Part shown: positions 53,281-63,083 of the stretch, in pieces
How positions within the stretch are numbered: position 1 is the first letter of the stretch
Layout of the letters: each line of letters opens with the position of its first letter
Assembly (NCBI RefSeq): GCF_009939005.1
Contig: NZ_JAACJS010000015.1
Span: 746,325-810,324 of the forward strand
Source: Sediminibacterium roseum
GTDB taxonomy: Bacteria > Bacteroidota > Bacteroidia > Chitinophagales > Chitinophagaceae
Reading direction: 5' to 3'
Length of the DNA: 64,000 nucleotides
Program-made: the position numbers and the translations under genes
The notes under the pieces: model-generated
Told to the model about the DNA's origin: nothing
Database searches by the model: none
What the model saw: only the letters and a program-made list of their open reading frames with translations

Positions 53281-55296
53281 TTACCGCAAAACGATCGCGC
53301 CCAGGGCCGGCAGGTTCAGTTTTATCTTATAACACCGGGAGGGTTTGTCTACCAATTCACTTTTAATGGCTGGATTGTAAACATCCCCGGTGCCCCAAAA
53401 CGCCTTATCATCCGTATTAAAGATCTCCGACCATTTTCCTTTGTTGTATACAAAAACCTCCCAGTCGTTCCGCACCACCGGCGTTACATTGAGTATGATG
53501 AGCACATTGTCCTTCTCCTTTTTGCCTTTTCGCATAAAAACCAATACCGATTCGCTGCGGTGGTTAAGGTCTACCCACTCAAACCCGCCCGGCTCAAATT
53601 GTTTTTCGTAGAGCGCCGGTTCTGTGCGGTAGAGTTTGTTGAGCGCCTGTATGCACTTCTTCATTCCCGCATGCGGCGCATGCTCGAGCAGCTCCCAGGG
53701 AAGTTCGCTCTTGTAGTTCCATTCGCTGGTTGATGCGAACTCATCGCCCATAAACAGCAGCTTTGCGCCCGGGTGCGTGAACATATAGGTATACAGTACA
53801 CGCAGGTTGGCAAACTTCTGCCATTCATCGCCCGGCATCTTGTAGATCATCGGGCTCTTACCATGTACCACTTCATCGTGGCTCAGGGGCAGCATGAAAT
53901 GCTCATCATAGAAATACATCATGCTGAATGAAAACTTATCCTGGTGAAACTGGCGGAACAGGGGATCCATCTTAAAATAATCAAGCGTATCGTGCATCCA
54001 TCCCATCATCCATTTCATACCAAATCCCAAACCATCTTCAAACGTTGGCCTGCTTACACGGGGCCAGTCGGTGGCCTCTTCTGCAATGGTCTGTATATCC
54101 GGGAAATCGCGGTACAGCGTTTCATTGAGGTCTTTGATGAAAGCGATCGCTTCCAGGTTACCGTTGCCGCCGTATTCATTCGGCTCCCACTGTCCGTCGT
54201 TGCGGCTGTAATCCAACCGCAGCATCGAGCTCACGGCATCTACGCGGAGGCCATCGGTATGGAACCGGTCGCACCAGAACCGCGCACTGCTGATGAGAAA
54301 TGATTTCACTTCTCCCCTTTTGTAATTGAAAATATAGGAGTTCCAATCGGGATGATAGCCTTTGCGCATATCCGCGTATTCGTAAGTATGCGTCCCGTCG
54401 AACATGAACAATCCATGTGCATCATAGGGAAAATGCGAGGGCACCCAATCGAGTATCACCCCGATACCCGCATTGTGAAACGCATCCACCATGGCCGCAT
54501 ACTCCTGTGGTGAACCAAAACGCGATGTGGGTGCGAAATAGCCCGTGCCCTGGTAGCCCCAGGATCCATCATAAGGATGCTCCATTACCGGCATAAACTC
54601 CACATGCGTAAACCCCATTTCCTTTACATACGGCACCAACCTTTCGGTGATCTGCGTATAGGTATTGTAAGTTTCCTCATCGTTTTTATCCGGGCGCATC
54701 CAGCTTGCCAGGTGAACCTCGTACACCGAATAGGGTGCTGAAGTGGCATTGTGTTTTTTTCGCGTGCGCATCCAATCGCCATCTTTCCAGTCGTACTGCG
54801 TTTGCCAGGTGATCGACGCCGTATGCGGCCGTTTCTCCCACCGGTGCGCAAAGGGATCGCCTTTGTCGAGCCTGATCCCTTTGTACCCATGTATATGATA
54901 CTTATATACCTCGCCCTCGTTCACACCGGGTATGAACCCTTCCCAGATCCCCGAATGATCCTGGCGAACCTTTAGGGGATGCGCCGTTTTGTTCCAATCG
55001 TTGAAATGCCCAACCACACCCACAAAACTTGCATTCGGCGCCCAAACCGCAAAGTAGGTGCCCTTTGTGCCAAGCACCTCCAGTTGTTTGTTGCCAAAAA
55101 AATCATAAAGGCGGTAATGCGTGCCGCGCTGGAAATTGCGGATGTCGGCATCCGAAAACAGCGAATAGTTCCAAACCGCCTGCTGCTGGTCGATGAAATG
55201 CGCCTCCTCGTATTTTTTTTCAGCCGGCTTCCAACCATCTCCTGCTTCTGCGCTCTTGTTACCGTGGGTGGGTATACTATCTTTTTTCGCTGGCAT
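53281..55296 (-). CDS. glgB: 1,4-alpha-glucan branching enzyme
   Basis: Introduces alpha-1,6 branches in glycogen. The chosen 671-residue form starts MPAKKDSIPTHG at ATG 55296; a TTG at 55305 adds three residues. The GH13 catalytic parts are visible: FHTDGLRVDAVSSML (nucleophile Asp), AEEATDWP (acid/base Glu) and LPLSHDEVVHGK (third Asp). The N-terminal CBM48-like module begins with GTYFAVWAPNASFVGVVGHFNDW. It is the long GH13_9-type. glgC is at the window end, 7.8 kb downstream on the same strand. Confidence 0.95.
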   Translation of the reverse strand: MPAKKDSIPTHGNKSAEAGDGWKPAEKKYEEAHFIDQQQAVWNYSLFSDADIRNFQRGTHYRLYDFFGNKQLEVLGTKGTYFAVWAPNASFVGVVGHFNDWNKTAHPLKVRQDHSGIWEGFIPGVNEGEVYKYHIHGYKGIRLDKGDPFAHRWEKRPHTASITWQTQYDWKDGDWMRTRKKHNATSAPYSVYEVHLASWMRPDKNDEETYNTYTQITERLVPYVKEMGFTHVEFMPVMEHPYDGSWGYQGTGYFAPTSRFGSPQEYAAMVDAFHNAGIGVILDWVPSHFPYDAHGLFMFDGTHTYEYADMRKGYHPDWNSYIFNYKRGEVKSFLISSARFWCDRFHTDGLRVDAVSSMLRLDYSRNDGQWEPNEYGGNGNLEAIAFIKDLNETLYRDFPDIQTIAEEATDWPRVSRPTFEDGLGFGMKWMMGWMHDTLDYFKMDPLFRQFHQDKFSFSMMYFYDEHFMLPLSHDEVVHGKSPMIYKMPGDEWQKFANLRVLYTYMFTHPGAKLLFMGDEFASTSEWNYKSELPWELLEHAPHAGMKKCIQALNKLYRTEPALYEKQFEPGGFEWVDLNHRSESVLVFMRKGKKEKDNVLIILNVTPVVRNDWEVFVYNKGKWSEIFNTDDKAFWGTGDVYNPAIKSELVDKPSRCYKIKLNLPALGAIVLR

Positions 55297-55412
55297 AGTT
55301 AACAAATTATTACAAAAAGATTTAACATTAATTAACGACTAAAGAGATAGTTATTAAAATTATTTGTGGAATTTACGCCCAAACTGCATCCATACCTAAA
55401 ACTACTGCGCAC

Positions 55413-58190
55413 ATGAAGAAGACGACTGCCCTCACGGCACTATTGTTCCTGCTTGTCATTTCAACCCGTGCCCAGCAGCCTGCTCTTAAAGGTACTATAA
55501 CTGACACCGCCGCCCGGCAAAATCTTGAACATGCGCTGATCACACTGTTGCGCGCAAAGGATTCTACCTTGTATAAATTCGGGCGGGCCGACAAACAAGG
55601 CAATTTCGAGATCAAAAACCTTGTGCCGGGAAAATACCGCGCGGTCATCACTTATCTTAATTATGCCGATTATGTAGACGATATAACTGTTGCCGATGCC
55701 TCCATCGACATGGGAAAGATCAACCTCATCACCAAAGCGCACCTGCTCGAAGACGTGATCGTTCGCCAGAAGATCGCCGCCATCCGTTTAAAAGGAGATA
55801 CGCTCGAGTACCGCGCAGACAGTTTTAAGGTGCGCCCGGGGGCAAGCATAGAGGAAATGCTGCGCGTGGTGCCGGGTTTCCAGATCGATAAGGATGGAAA
55901 GATCACCGCCAACGGCGAAAAGATCGAAAAGGTATTGGTAGACGGCGAAGAGTTTTTTGGCGACGACCCAACCGTGGCCACGCGCAACCTGGATGCCGCC
56001 GCAGTAGACAAGTTCCAGGTATACGACAGGAAAAGCGACCAGGCCACTTTCACAGGCATCGACGACGGCAGTAAAACAAAAACCATCAACTTCAAACTGA
56101 AAGACGACCGCAAACGAGGGATCTTCGGAAAACTGGAGGCAGGCGCAGGCCCGCAGGATGTATGGAACAACAGCCTCATGGCAAACGCCTTTAAAGGAAA
56201 ACGAAGGATCTCTTTTTACGGCATCATGAGCAGCACAGGCAAAACAGGACTGGGCTGGGACGAGCAAAACAAATACGGGGGCGACAACACACAAACCTTT
56301 ACCGCAGACGATGGCAATACCTATGTGGGCCGTGAATATGATGACTTTGATGATTCTTATGGCAATGGCGTACCCAAAGCCTGGAGCGCGGGCCTTAATT
56401 ACGGCAATAAATACAACGAAGAAAAACAAAACCTCAATGGCTCCTACCGTTATGGAAAAATGATGACCGAAGGTGTGGGCACCACTACCCGGCAAGACAT
56501 CTTAAAGAACAATTACCTTCTCACCAAACAATCGAGTTCATTTTACAGCAACAAGTTCCGCCATTCGGCCAATGCATCGTACGAGTGGATGTTCGACAGT
56601 TCGTTCTCGGCCAAATTGAGCGTGCGCGGGTACAAGGGTGAAAACGAAAAACATTCGTTGTTCAAGAGTGCGCAAACAAACGATGCAGGGCAGCTGTTGA
56701 ACACGACCGACAGGACCGTTTCGTCGAAAGGCGATGAACAGGCCATGAGCACATCGCTGATCGTAAGGAAAAAATTCACGAAGCCGGGACAAACGATCTC
56801 GCTGAGTGTTGACCAGCGTTATACAGAAACCAATTCCAATGGTTTCCTGTATTCGTCAAATTTTTACGATTCGGTGGGTGTTCAGAAACGCGATACTACT
56901 GATCAGCAAAAGATAAACGGGAACCTCTACAAATTCCTTACCGGCAAACTTGCCTATACACAGCCCATTTCAAAAACGATCACATGGGAACTGAGTTATG
57001 GAATGGGTAAAACCAATACGGAATCTAAATTGCTTTCGTACAACAAAGCAGCCGGCGGCAAATACACGACCCTCGATTCGCGCTACAGCAACAGCTATGC
57101 ATACGATGTGGGCACCACCACCGGCGGAACCATGTTCCGTTACAATTCGAAGAAAACCATTTTTGCGATCGGGGGTGATGTAACACGTGCAGACATCAAA
57201 CAACTGGACCTCATCAAAGATTCGCTGATCAGGTTCGCCTACAACAACCTTTTTCCGCGCTCCAATTTCACTTACAAATTCAGCAGCAACAGGCGGGTAA
57301 CGTTTAACTACAACGGCAATACAAGACAACCCTCCATTTCGCAATTGCAGCCTGTGGCAGACAATACCAACCCCAACTACCAACCCGTGGGCAACCCGGA
57401 TCTCAAGCAGGAGTTCAACCACAATTTCAGTTTCAGCTATTACGATTTTAAAACGATCGCAGAACGCGGCATCAATGTTTACTTCGGTTACTCAACCACC
57501 GCCAACGCGATACGCAACAACACAGTGACCGACCTGGCAACAGGTAAAACAACCTACCGCTACGTAAACACGAACGGCAACTACAATTACAATGCAAGGC
57601 TGGGTTACAACCGCAACCTCAAAGGCGTATGGGATATGAACATCGACGGGTTCTTTACCTATCGCAAAACAATGAGCACAGGTTATGTGAACAATATCCT
57701 CAGCAAAACAAAAAGCGAACAGTACGGTATCAACTGGGCCATCGGCAAGAACAGGGAGAAGAAATACGATTTTTATTTTGACTACTATATCTACTACAAC
57801 ACATCCGTATCAACCATTAACCCGGATGTAAAGAACAATTACTTCACCCATACGCTTTACATCTACAACAACATCTACCTGCCGCATGATTTTGAATTCG
57901 GGCAGGACCTGTCTGGTAACTGGCGCCAGGCTACCGCTACCTTCAGCAGTGGAAACAATGTTGTGGCATGGAACATATCGCTTGCAAAAAAATTATTCAA
58001 GGATAAAAAATCAGAGATCCGTTTCAAGGCATTCGATGTGCTCGACCAGAACAAGGGCGTAAGCAGGAACTCGAGCACCACTTCGGTAACAGAAAGCACG
58101 TTCTCAACGTTGTCGCGTTACTTCCTGTTGTCGTTTACCTGGAACTTCACAAGGAACCCATCGGCGACAACGGCGGCACCGGCGCAGTAA
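55413..58190 (+). CDS. Outer-membrane beta-barrel protein (CarboxypepD_reg + OMP_b-brl), copy 1
   Basis: A 925-residue outer-membrane protein with signal peptide (residues 1-20, ending RAQ), a CarboxypepD_reg-like domain (about 25-100, LKGTITDTAARQNLEHALITLLRA), a plug-like segment (about 110-230, with VDGEEFFGDDPTVATRNL and DQATFTGIDDGSKT) and a large barrel with many aromatic beta-strands. It belongs to the TonB-dependent-receptor-like OMP_b-brl_3 group without a SusD partner. A GLPGLI gene follows after 26 bp. A paralogue lies at 59180. Import substrate unknown. Confidence 0.88.
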   Translation: MKKTTALTALLFLLVISTRAQQPALKGTITDTAARQNLEHALITLLRAKDSTLYKFGRADKQGNFEIKNLVPGKYRAVITYLNYADYVDDITVADASIDMGKINLITKAHLLEDVIVRQKIAAIRLKGDTLEYRADSFKVRPGASIEEMLRVVPGFQIDKDGKITANGEKIEKVLVDGEEFFGDDPTVATRNLDAAAVDKFQVYDRKSDQATFTGIDDGSKTKTINFKLKDDRKRGIFGKLEAGAGPQDVWNNSLMANAFKGKRRISFYGIMSSTGKTGLGWDEQNKYGGDNTQTFTADDGNTYVGREYDDFDDSYGNGVPKAWSAGLNYGNKYNEEKQNLNGSYRYGKMMTEGVGTTTRQDILKNNYLLTKQSSSFYSNKFRHSANASYEWMFDSSFSAKLSVRGYKGENEKHSLFKSAQTNDAGQLLNTTDRTVSSKGDEQAMSTSLIVRKKFTKPGQTISLSVDQRYTETNSNGFLYSSNFYDSVGVQKRDTTDQQKINGNLYKFLTGKLAYTQPISKTITWELSYGMGKTNTESKLLSYNKAAGGKYTTLDSRYSNSYAYDVGTTTGGTMFRYNSKKTIFAIGGDVTRADIKQLDLIKDSLIRFAYNNLFPRSNFTYKFSSNRRVTFNYNGNTRQPSISQLQPVADNTNPNYQPVGNPDLKQEFNHNFSFSYYDFKTIAERGINVYFGYSTTANAIRNNTVTDLATGKTTYRYVNTNGNYNYNARLGYNRNLKGVWDMNIDGFFTYRKTMSTGYVNNILSKTKSEQYGINWAIGKNREKKYDFYFDYYIYYNTSVSTINPDVKNNYFTHTLYIYNNIYLPHDFEFGQDLSGNWRQATATFSSGNNVVAWNISLAKKLFKDKKSEIRFKAFDVLDQNKGVSRNSSTTSVTESTFSTLSRYFLLSFTWNFTRNPSATTAAPAQ

Positions 58191-58216
58191 AAATTTGATA
58201 CCTGATAAAAGCATTT

Positions 58217-58981
58217 ATGAAAAAGATATTTTTTGTTCTTCTTGCCAGCTTTCTTTCAAAAAGCATGTACGCACAACAGACCTATATCCAGAAAGGAAAG
58301 ATAGAGTTTGAGAAAACCGTGAACATCCATAAGATACTGGAGGAAAATTTCAAGAACGATGAAGGCGGCAGCATGCTGGCGACCTTCAAAAAAACGATGC
58401 CCGTAACCGGTGTAAGTTACTTCGACCTCTCCTTCGATCTGAACAGGAGCATTTACAAACCCGGCCGCGAGATAGCCGTTACACAACGCATACCCGACTG
58501 GGTAAACGGGCTGGCCGCCGAGAACGTTGTGTTCAATGATTTTGCGAATGAAAAAAGCAGCTCACAGAAAAATGTGTTTGAGAACACCTATCTCGTGCAG
58601 GATTCGCTTCGCAAACTCAACTGGAAAATATCGAACGATACGAGAACCATTGCCGGCTTTGAATGCCGCAAGGCAACAGCGGTAACGATGGATTCTGTAT
58701 TCGTGGTAGCCTTTTTCAGCGAGCAGATCCTTTGCACCAGCGGTCCGGAAGGTTTTAACGGTTTGCCCGGCATGATACTCGGCCTGGTGATCCCCCGCAT
58801 GCATACAACCTGGTACGCAACCAAACTGGAGCTTAAAGAAGTAAAAGAAACGGAACTGGTTGCACCCAAAAAAGGGAAACCGATCAAAAACGCAGAGCTG
58901 TACCTGAAACTGAGAGAGGTAATGAGGGATTGGTACAGCGGAAACAACAAGGATCGCAACATCTGGCAAATAATGATATGA
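58217..58981 (+). CDS. GLPGLI family protein, copy 1
   Basis: A 254-residue exported protein with signal peptide (MKKIFFVLLASFLSKSMYAQ). It contains the family-defining FNGLPGMILGLVIPRMHTTW and the earlier family block YLVQDSLRKLNWKI...TIAGFECRKA. GLPGLI proteins (TIGR01200) are confined to Bacteroidota, are exported and have no known function. It sits 26 bp after barrel copy 1 and is paired the same way as copy 2, which supports a functional link. Confidence 0.92.
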   Translation: MKKIFFVLLASFLSKSMYAQQTYIQKGKIEFEKTVNIHKILEENFKNDEGGSMLATFKKTMPVTGVSYFDLSFDLNRSIYKPGREIAVTQRIPDWVNGLAAENVVFNDFANEKSSSQKNVFENTYLVQDSLRKLNWKISNDTRTIAGFECRKATAVTMDSVFVVAFFSEQILCTSGPEGFNGLPGMILGLVIPRMHTTWYATKLELKEVKETELVAPKKGKPIKNAELYLKLREVMRDWYSGNNKDRNIWQIMI

Positions 58982-59179
58982 CCGTTCATATAACTCCGGA
59001 CGTTTTTTTACATCGGTTTTCCAACCTTTGTGCGGTCCGGCGTTCTTATAAGCGGACAACAGGAATGAGTGGCAAATAATCATCCCCCTGATGCAACCAT
59101 TCGAACATTAATGGCATTTACATCCCGTAGCGGGGATTCATGATAAATCCTGACTAATCAATACCAACCACTGCTTCAA

Positions 59180-61951
59180 ATGAGAAAATTAACCGTATTA
59201 CTTGTTTCACTCGTTGTTTTTGCCGCCGCAGCAACGGCGCAGAAAAGTTCCCTGAAAGGATCGATCCGGGATACGTTGAACAAGCAAAACCTCTCCAACG
59301 CCACCATCGCCATCCTCCGCGCAAAAGATTCCGTGCTTGTAAAATTCACACGCACCGATGCGCAGGGTAATTTTGAGCTGAAAAACCTGAGCAGCGGCGA
59401 TTTCATCCTGATGGTGTCTTATCCTACCTATGCAGAATATGTAGAAAAGATCAAACTCGATGGAACCGATAAATCGCTGGGCAGCCTCCCCCTGATCACA
59501 AAAGCCAACCTGCTGCAGGAAGTGATCGTTAAACAACGCATCGGCGCCATCCGCGTAAAAGGCGATACCACAGAATACCGCGCCGACAGCTTCCGCGTAA
59601 GTGCCAATGCCGATGTGCAGGAACTGCTGCGCAAAATGCCGGGCATACAGGTAAACAGCAAAGGAGAAATTACGGCGCAGGGTGAGAAAGTAGAAAAGAT
59701 ACTGGTGGATGGCGAAGAATTTTTCAGCGACGACCCGGCGGTTGTTACCAAGAACCTTCGCGCAGATGCGGTGGATAAAGTACAGGCATTCGACAAAAAA
59801 AGCGACCAGGCAACATTTACCGGTATCGACGACGGGCAGAAAATAAAGACCCTGAACATCCAGTTAAAAGAAGACAAGAAAAAAGGATACTTCGGAAAAG
59901 TAGAGCTGGGCAGCGATTTCACGAAATACAATTATGGAAAGGCCCTGCTCAACGCATTCAAAGGCAAAAGAAAAATATCGGGCTATCTCACCTCCGATAA
60001 TACCAAGTTTGAATCGCTCAACTGGGATGAGAACAGGAACTATGCAGGCGATGCCAATACAACCACAACCATCAACGATGATGGCGGTATCAGCATTTTT
60101 TCCAGCGGTGATGAATTCAGCTGGGGACGCGGCTTTCCGAAATCCATCACGGGCGGTTTGCATTTCAGCAACAAATGGAACCAGGACAAGCACAACACTA
60201 ACAACACGTACCAGTACAACGACCTGAACGTGCATGGCACCACCATCACAAAAACAGAGAGCCTGATACCAAACAACCAGTATACAACCCTCAGCTCGCA
60301 GTCGCAGGTTGCAGACAGAACAAGACACAAGCTCACCAGCATTTACGAATGGCAGATCGATTCATCGAGCTCGTTAAAGATCACTGCAAAACCGCAGACC
60401 GTGAAGAGCCTGGTTAAAACGGACTACATTACCAACAACTACGATTCGGCCGCGCACCTAAGGAACACCAATAAACGTTTAACATCTTCCAACGACGAGA
60501 ACAATACGCTGACCGGGAATATTTTCTGGCGCAAGAAATTCAAAAAAGCCGGCCGCACCATTTCGTTCAACTCTGACCTGAGTTTCGGCGACAGGAAAGA
60601 AAGCCTGTTGTCGGTGCAGGATGTAACTTATTTCAGTGCAGGCGGCGGAGTGGATTCGTTGAAGAACATTGACCAGATGAAGGTTAACAAACAAAGAACC
60701 TCCTCCATCAACTCGCTCCTTACGTACACCGAACCGTTGTGGAAGAACACGTTCCTCATCCTCAATTACCGCCTGAACCTGAGCCAGAACAATTCTGAGC
60801 GCAACACATTTGGCAAGAACGGCGCAGGTAAATACGAGAACCTGGTAGATACGTTGAGCAATCATTACATCTTCAATACTACCGGCCACCAGGGCGGATT
60901 CAACATCCGGTACAATGTGAAGAAGGTGAATTTTTCTGTTGGAACGGGTCTTGGTACTTCTACTTACCACATGACCGACCTCAACAAGAACACCGCGCGA
61001 GAGGTAACCTTTACCAATTTCGTTCCGTCGGTGCAATTCAATTATACACCCAAACAACAACGCAGGGTAACGCTGAACTATACCGGAAGCACCCGCAACC
61101 CGACGCTGCAGCAGATACAGCCGCTTACCGATAATACCGACCAGTTTAACCAGGTGATCGGCAACCCGGATCTGAAACAATCGTTCACCCACAATTTTAA
61201 TTTCAGGGCCTCCGATTACAAGGTGTTGAAGAGCAAGAGCATGTCGATCTACGCGAATTTATCGATCACAGAAAATGCGATCAGCAACGCAAGTTTTGTA
61301 GACCAGAAAACATTTGCAAAAGTGAGCAAGGCGATCAATGTTTCGGGCAACTACAATTTCAACGCATCGCTCGGTTATGGGTTTGATCTTGTTCCATCGC
61401 TCAACGTGGGCCTGAATGCGGGACCAAGCTTTAGCCGCTATGTAAACTATGTAAACAACAAAGAGAACAGGACAAGCAACAAAGGCGTGAACATAGGAGT
61501 ATACAGTGGTTATTGGGCAGACAAGTGGATCAACTTCTGGATGAACTTCAATGCCAACTATTCAAATTCTGTTTCTTCCATCAGGCCGGAGATCACAACG
61601 GCGTACTGGCAGTACAATACTTATTCAAATGTGCAGTTGAAGCTGAAGAAAATGAAAACCTATATAGACATTGGCATACAGGGAACCATCTACCAGAAAA
61701 CAGAAGCATTTGCAAACCAGCTCGACAGCTGGGTGATCAGCCCGAGCATTAGGCAGATCATTTCAAAAGACGATAAATGGGAACTCAAAGTTGCTGTTAA
61801 CGATATGCTCAACCAGAACAGGGGCATCAACAGGAGCGCAAGCAGCAACTTCCGTACAGAAACGGTGAATGAAACGATTCAGCGTTACGTGTTGTTCTCT
61901 TTGGTATATAATTTCAGTAAAAACGGGAAACCGGCAAACAGCGGATTTTAA
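59180..61951 (+). CDS. Outer-membrane beta-barrel protein (CarboxypepD_reg + OMP_b-brl), copy 2
   Basis: A 923-residue paralogue of the 55413 gene, with the same layout: signal peptide (ending ATAQ), CarboxypepD_reg-like domain (SLKGSIRDTLNKQNLSNATIAILRA), plug-like region (VDGEEFFSDDPAVVTKNL, DQATFTGIDDGQKI) and barrel. The plug region is strongly conserved between copies and the barrel loops diverge. The GLPGLI gene begins 1 bp after the stop, so coupling is tight. Different ligands for the two copies are inferred. Confidence 0.88.
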   Translation: MRKLTVLLVSLVVFAAAATAQKSSLKGSIRDTLNKQNLSNATIAILRAKDSVLVKFTRTDAQGNFELKNLSSGDFILMVSYPTYAEYVEKIKLDGTDKSLGSLPLITKANLLQEVIVKQRIGAIRVKGDTTEYRADSFRVSANADVQELLRKMPGIQVNSKGEITAQGEKVEKILVDGEEFFSDDPAVVTKNLRADAVDKVQAFDKKSDQATFTGIDDGQKIKTLNIQLKEDKKKGYFGKVELGSDFTKYNYGKALLNAFKGKRKISGYLTSDNTKFESLNWDENRNYAGDANTTTTINDDGGISIFSSGDEFSWGRGFPKSITGGLHFSNKWNQDKHNTNNTYQYNDLNVHGTTITKTESLIPNNQYTTLSSQSQVADRTRHKLTSIYEWQIDSSSSLKITAKPQTVKSLVKTDYITNNYDSAAHLRNTNKRLTSSNDENNTLTGNIFWRKKFKKAGRTISFNSDLSFGDRKESLLSVQDVTYFSAGGGVDSLKNIDQMKVNKQRTSSINSLLTYTEPLWKNTFLILNYRLNLSQNNSERNTFGKNGAGKYENLVDTLSNHYIFNTTGHQGGFNIRYNVKKVNFSVGTGLGTSTYHMTDLNKNTAREVTFTNFVPSVQFNYTPKQQRRVTLNYTGSTRNPTLQQIQPLTDNTDQFNQVIGNPDLKQSFTHNFNFRASDYKVLKSKSMSIYANLSITENAISNASFVDQKTFAKVSKAINVSGNYNFNASLGYGFDLVPSLNVGLNAGPSFSRYVNYVNNKENRTSNKGVNIGVYSGYWADKWINFWMNFNANYSNSVSSIRPEITTAYWQYNTYSNVQLKLKKMKTYIDIGIQGTIYQKTEAFANQLDSWVISPSIRQIISKDDKWELKVAVNDMLNQNRGINRSASSNFRTETVNETIQRYVLFSLVYNFSKNGKPANSGF

Positions 61952-61952
61952 T

Positions 61953-62690
61953 ATGAAAACACTATTCATCATCGCATTCAGCGCACTCATGCTCAGCGCC
62001 TCGGCACAACAGCAATTTGTTACAAAAGGACGCATAGAGTACGAAAGAAAAATGAACCAGCACAAACCAATGGAAGACCAGGCAGACAATGTCTGGTACC
62101 AGCAGATGCTGAAAGTATACCCGAAGTTTGTAAACGATAACTACGAACTGCGTTTCGACACCAGGCGGTCCGTATATAAACTCGTAAAAGAAAATACAGA
62201 GAACAAATACCTGCAGGGCATCAAACCTTCCATAGAAGAAGGCGTGGTGCAGGACCTGGATGCAAAGACAACCTCTACCAAAAGAGAGGTTTTTGAAAAC
62301 ACATATCTTATCCAGGACAGCCTCCGCAACCTCGAATGGCGCATCACCGATGAAACACGCGAGATCGCGGGTTTTGAATGCAGGAAAGCGGTAACAAAGA
62401 TCTGCGATTCTGTTTACGTGGTAGCCTTTTACACCGACCAGATCCCCGTGAGCAGCGGCCCCGAAACATTTGGCGGCTTACCGGGTATGATCCTGGGCCT
62501 GGCCGTTCCAAGGTTGTACACCACCTGGTTTGCAACAAAAGTTGAACTGACCGAACCAACCACCGCACAACTCAGCCCCGTGCAGAAAGGAAAAAAAGTT
62601 ACCTGGAGCCAACTGCAGGCAGAACTGCAGAAAGGTTTCAAAGACTGGGGAAAAGAAGCGGAGAAAAGAATCTGGGTTTCGTCGTTGTAG
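61953..62690 (+). CDS. GLPGLI family protein, copy 2
   Basis: A 245-residue paralogue of the 58217 product, with signal peptide (MKTLFIIAFSALMLSASAQ) and the motif FGGLPGMILGLAVPRLYTTW. The chosen start ATG 61953 lies directly behind the barrel stop; an upstream extension in the same frame to 61869 overlaps the barrel gene and is not needed. It ends before a strong two-way terminator. Function is unknown. Confidence 0.92.
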   Translation: MKTLFIIAFSALMLSASAQQQFVTKGRIEYERKMNQHKPMEDQADNVWYQQMLKVYPKFVNDNYELRFDTRRSVYKLVKENTENKYLQGIKPSIEEGVVQDLDAKTTSTKREVFENTYLIQDSLRNLEWRITDETREIAGFECRKAVTKICDSVYVVAFYTDQIPVSSGPETFGGLPGMILGLAVPRLYTTWFATKVELTEPTTAQLSPVQKGKKVTWSQLQAELQKGFKDWGKEAEKRIWVSSL

Positions 62691-62747
62691 CGCCTGGCAA
62701 TGTTCATTGAACTGGGTTAACAGACACAACGACCAATGCATTTATAC

Positions 62748-62777
62748 AAAAGGCCGATGATGATCATCGGCCTTTTT
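62748..62777. terminator. Bidirectional terminator between GLPGLI copy 2 and the cold-shock gene
   Basis: AAAAGGCCGATGAT and ATCATCGGCCTTTT are perfect 14-bp arms around one G, with T runs usable on both strands. It separates convergent genes. Confidence 0.85.
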
Positions 62778-62823
62778 GATTTTATAATGAAGTATCAATT
62801 CTCAATTCCTGTTTGCGGTTCGG

Positions 62824-63021
62824 CTAGCTGAGCGTTTGCACCCTTACCGCCATCGGCCCTTTTTTGCCGTCTTCTACTTCGTAAGAAACTTTCTCGTTTT
62901 CTTTAAGTGTTTTGGTTGAGAGCGCTGTAACGTGAACAAAATATTCTTTTCCATCGCTGTCGTCTTTGATAAACCCGAAACCTTTTGTTTCGTTGAAAAA
63001 TTTTACTGTACCGGTAGCCAT
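62824..63021 (-). CDS. Cold-shock domain protein
   Basis: A 65-residue single CSD protein, an RNA-binding chaperone. RNP1 is KGFGFIKDD and RNP2 EYFVHVTAL; the tail is short. It starts MATGTVKFFNETKG, close to CspA-type proteins. The gene stands alone between the terminator at 62748 and glgC, which is upstream on the same strand, 62 bp away. Confidence 0.93.
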   Translation of the reverse strand: MATGTVKFFNETKGFGFIKDDSDGKEYFVHVTALSTKTLKENEKVSYEVEDGKKGPMAVRVQTLS

Positions 63022-63083
63022 AGCTGTAATTTTTTTGTGAATGTTGTTTACTACAAGCTAATCCATTTTTCCTTAAGCTTTTC

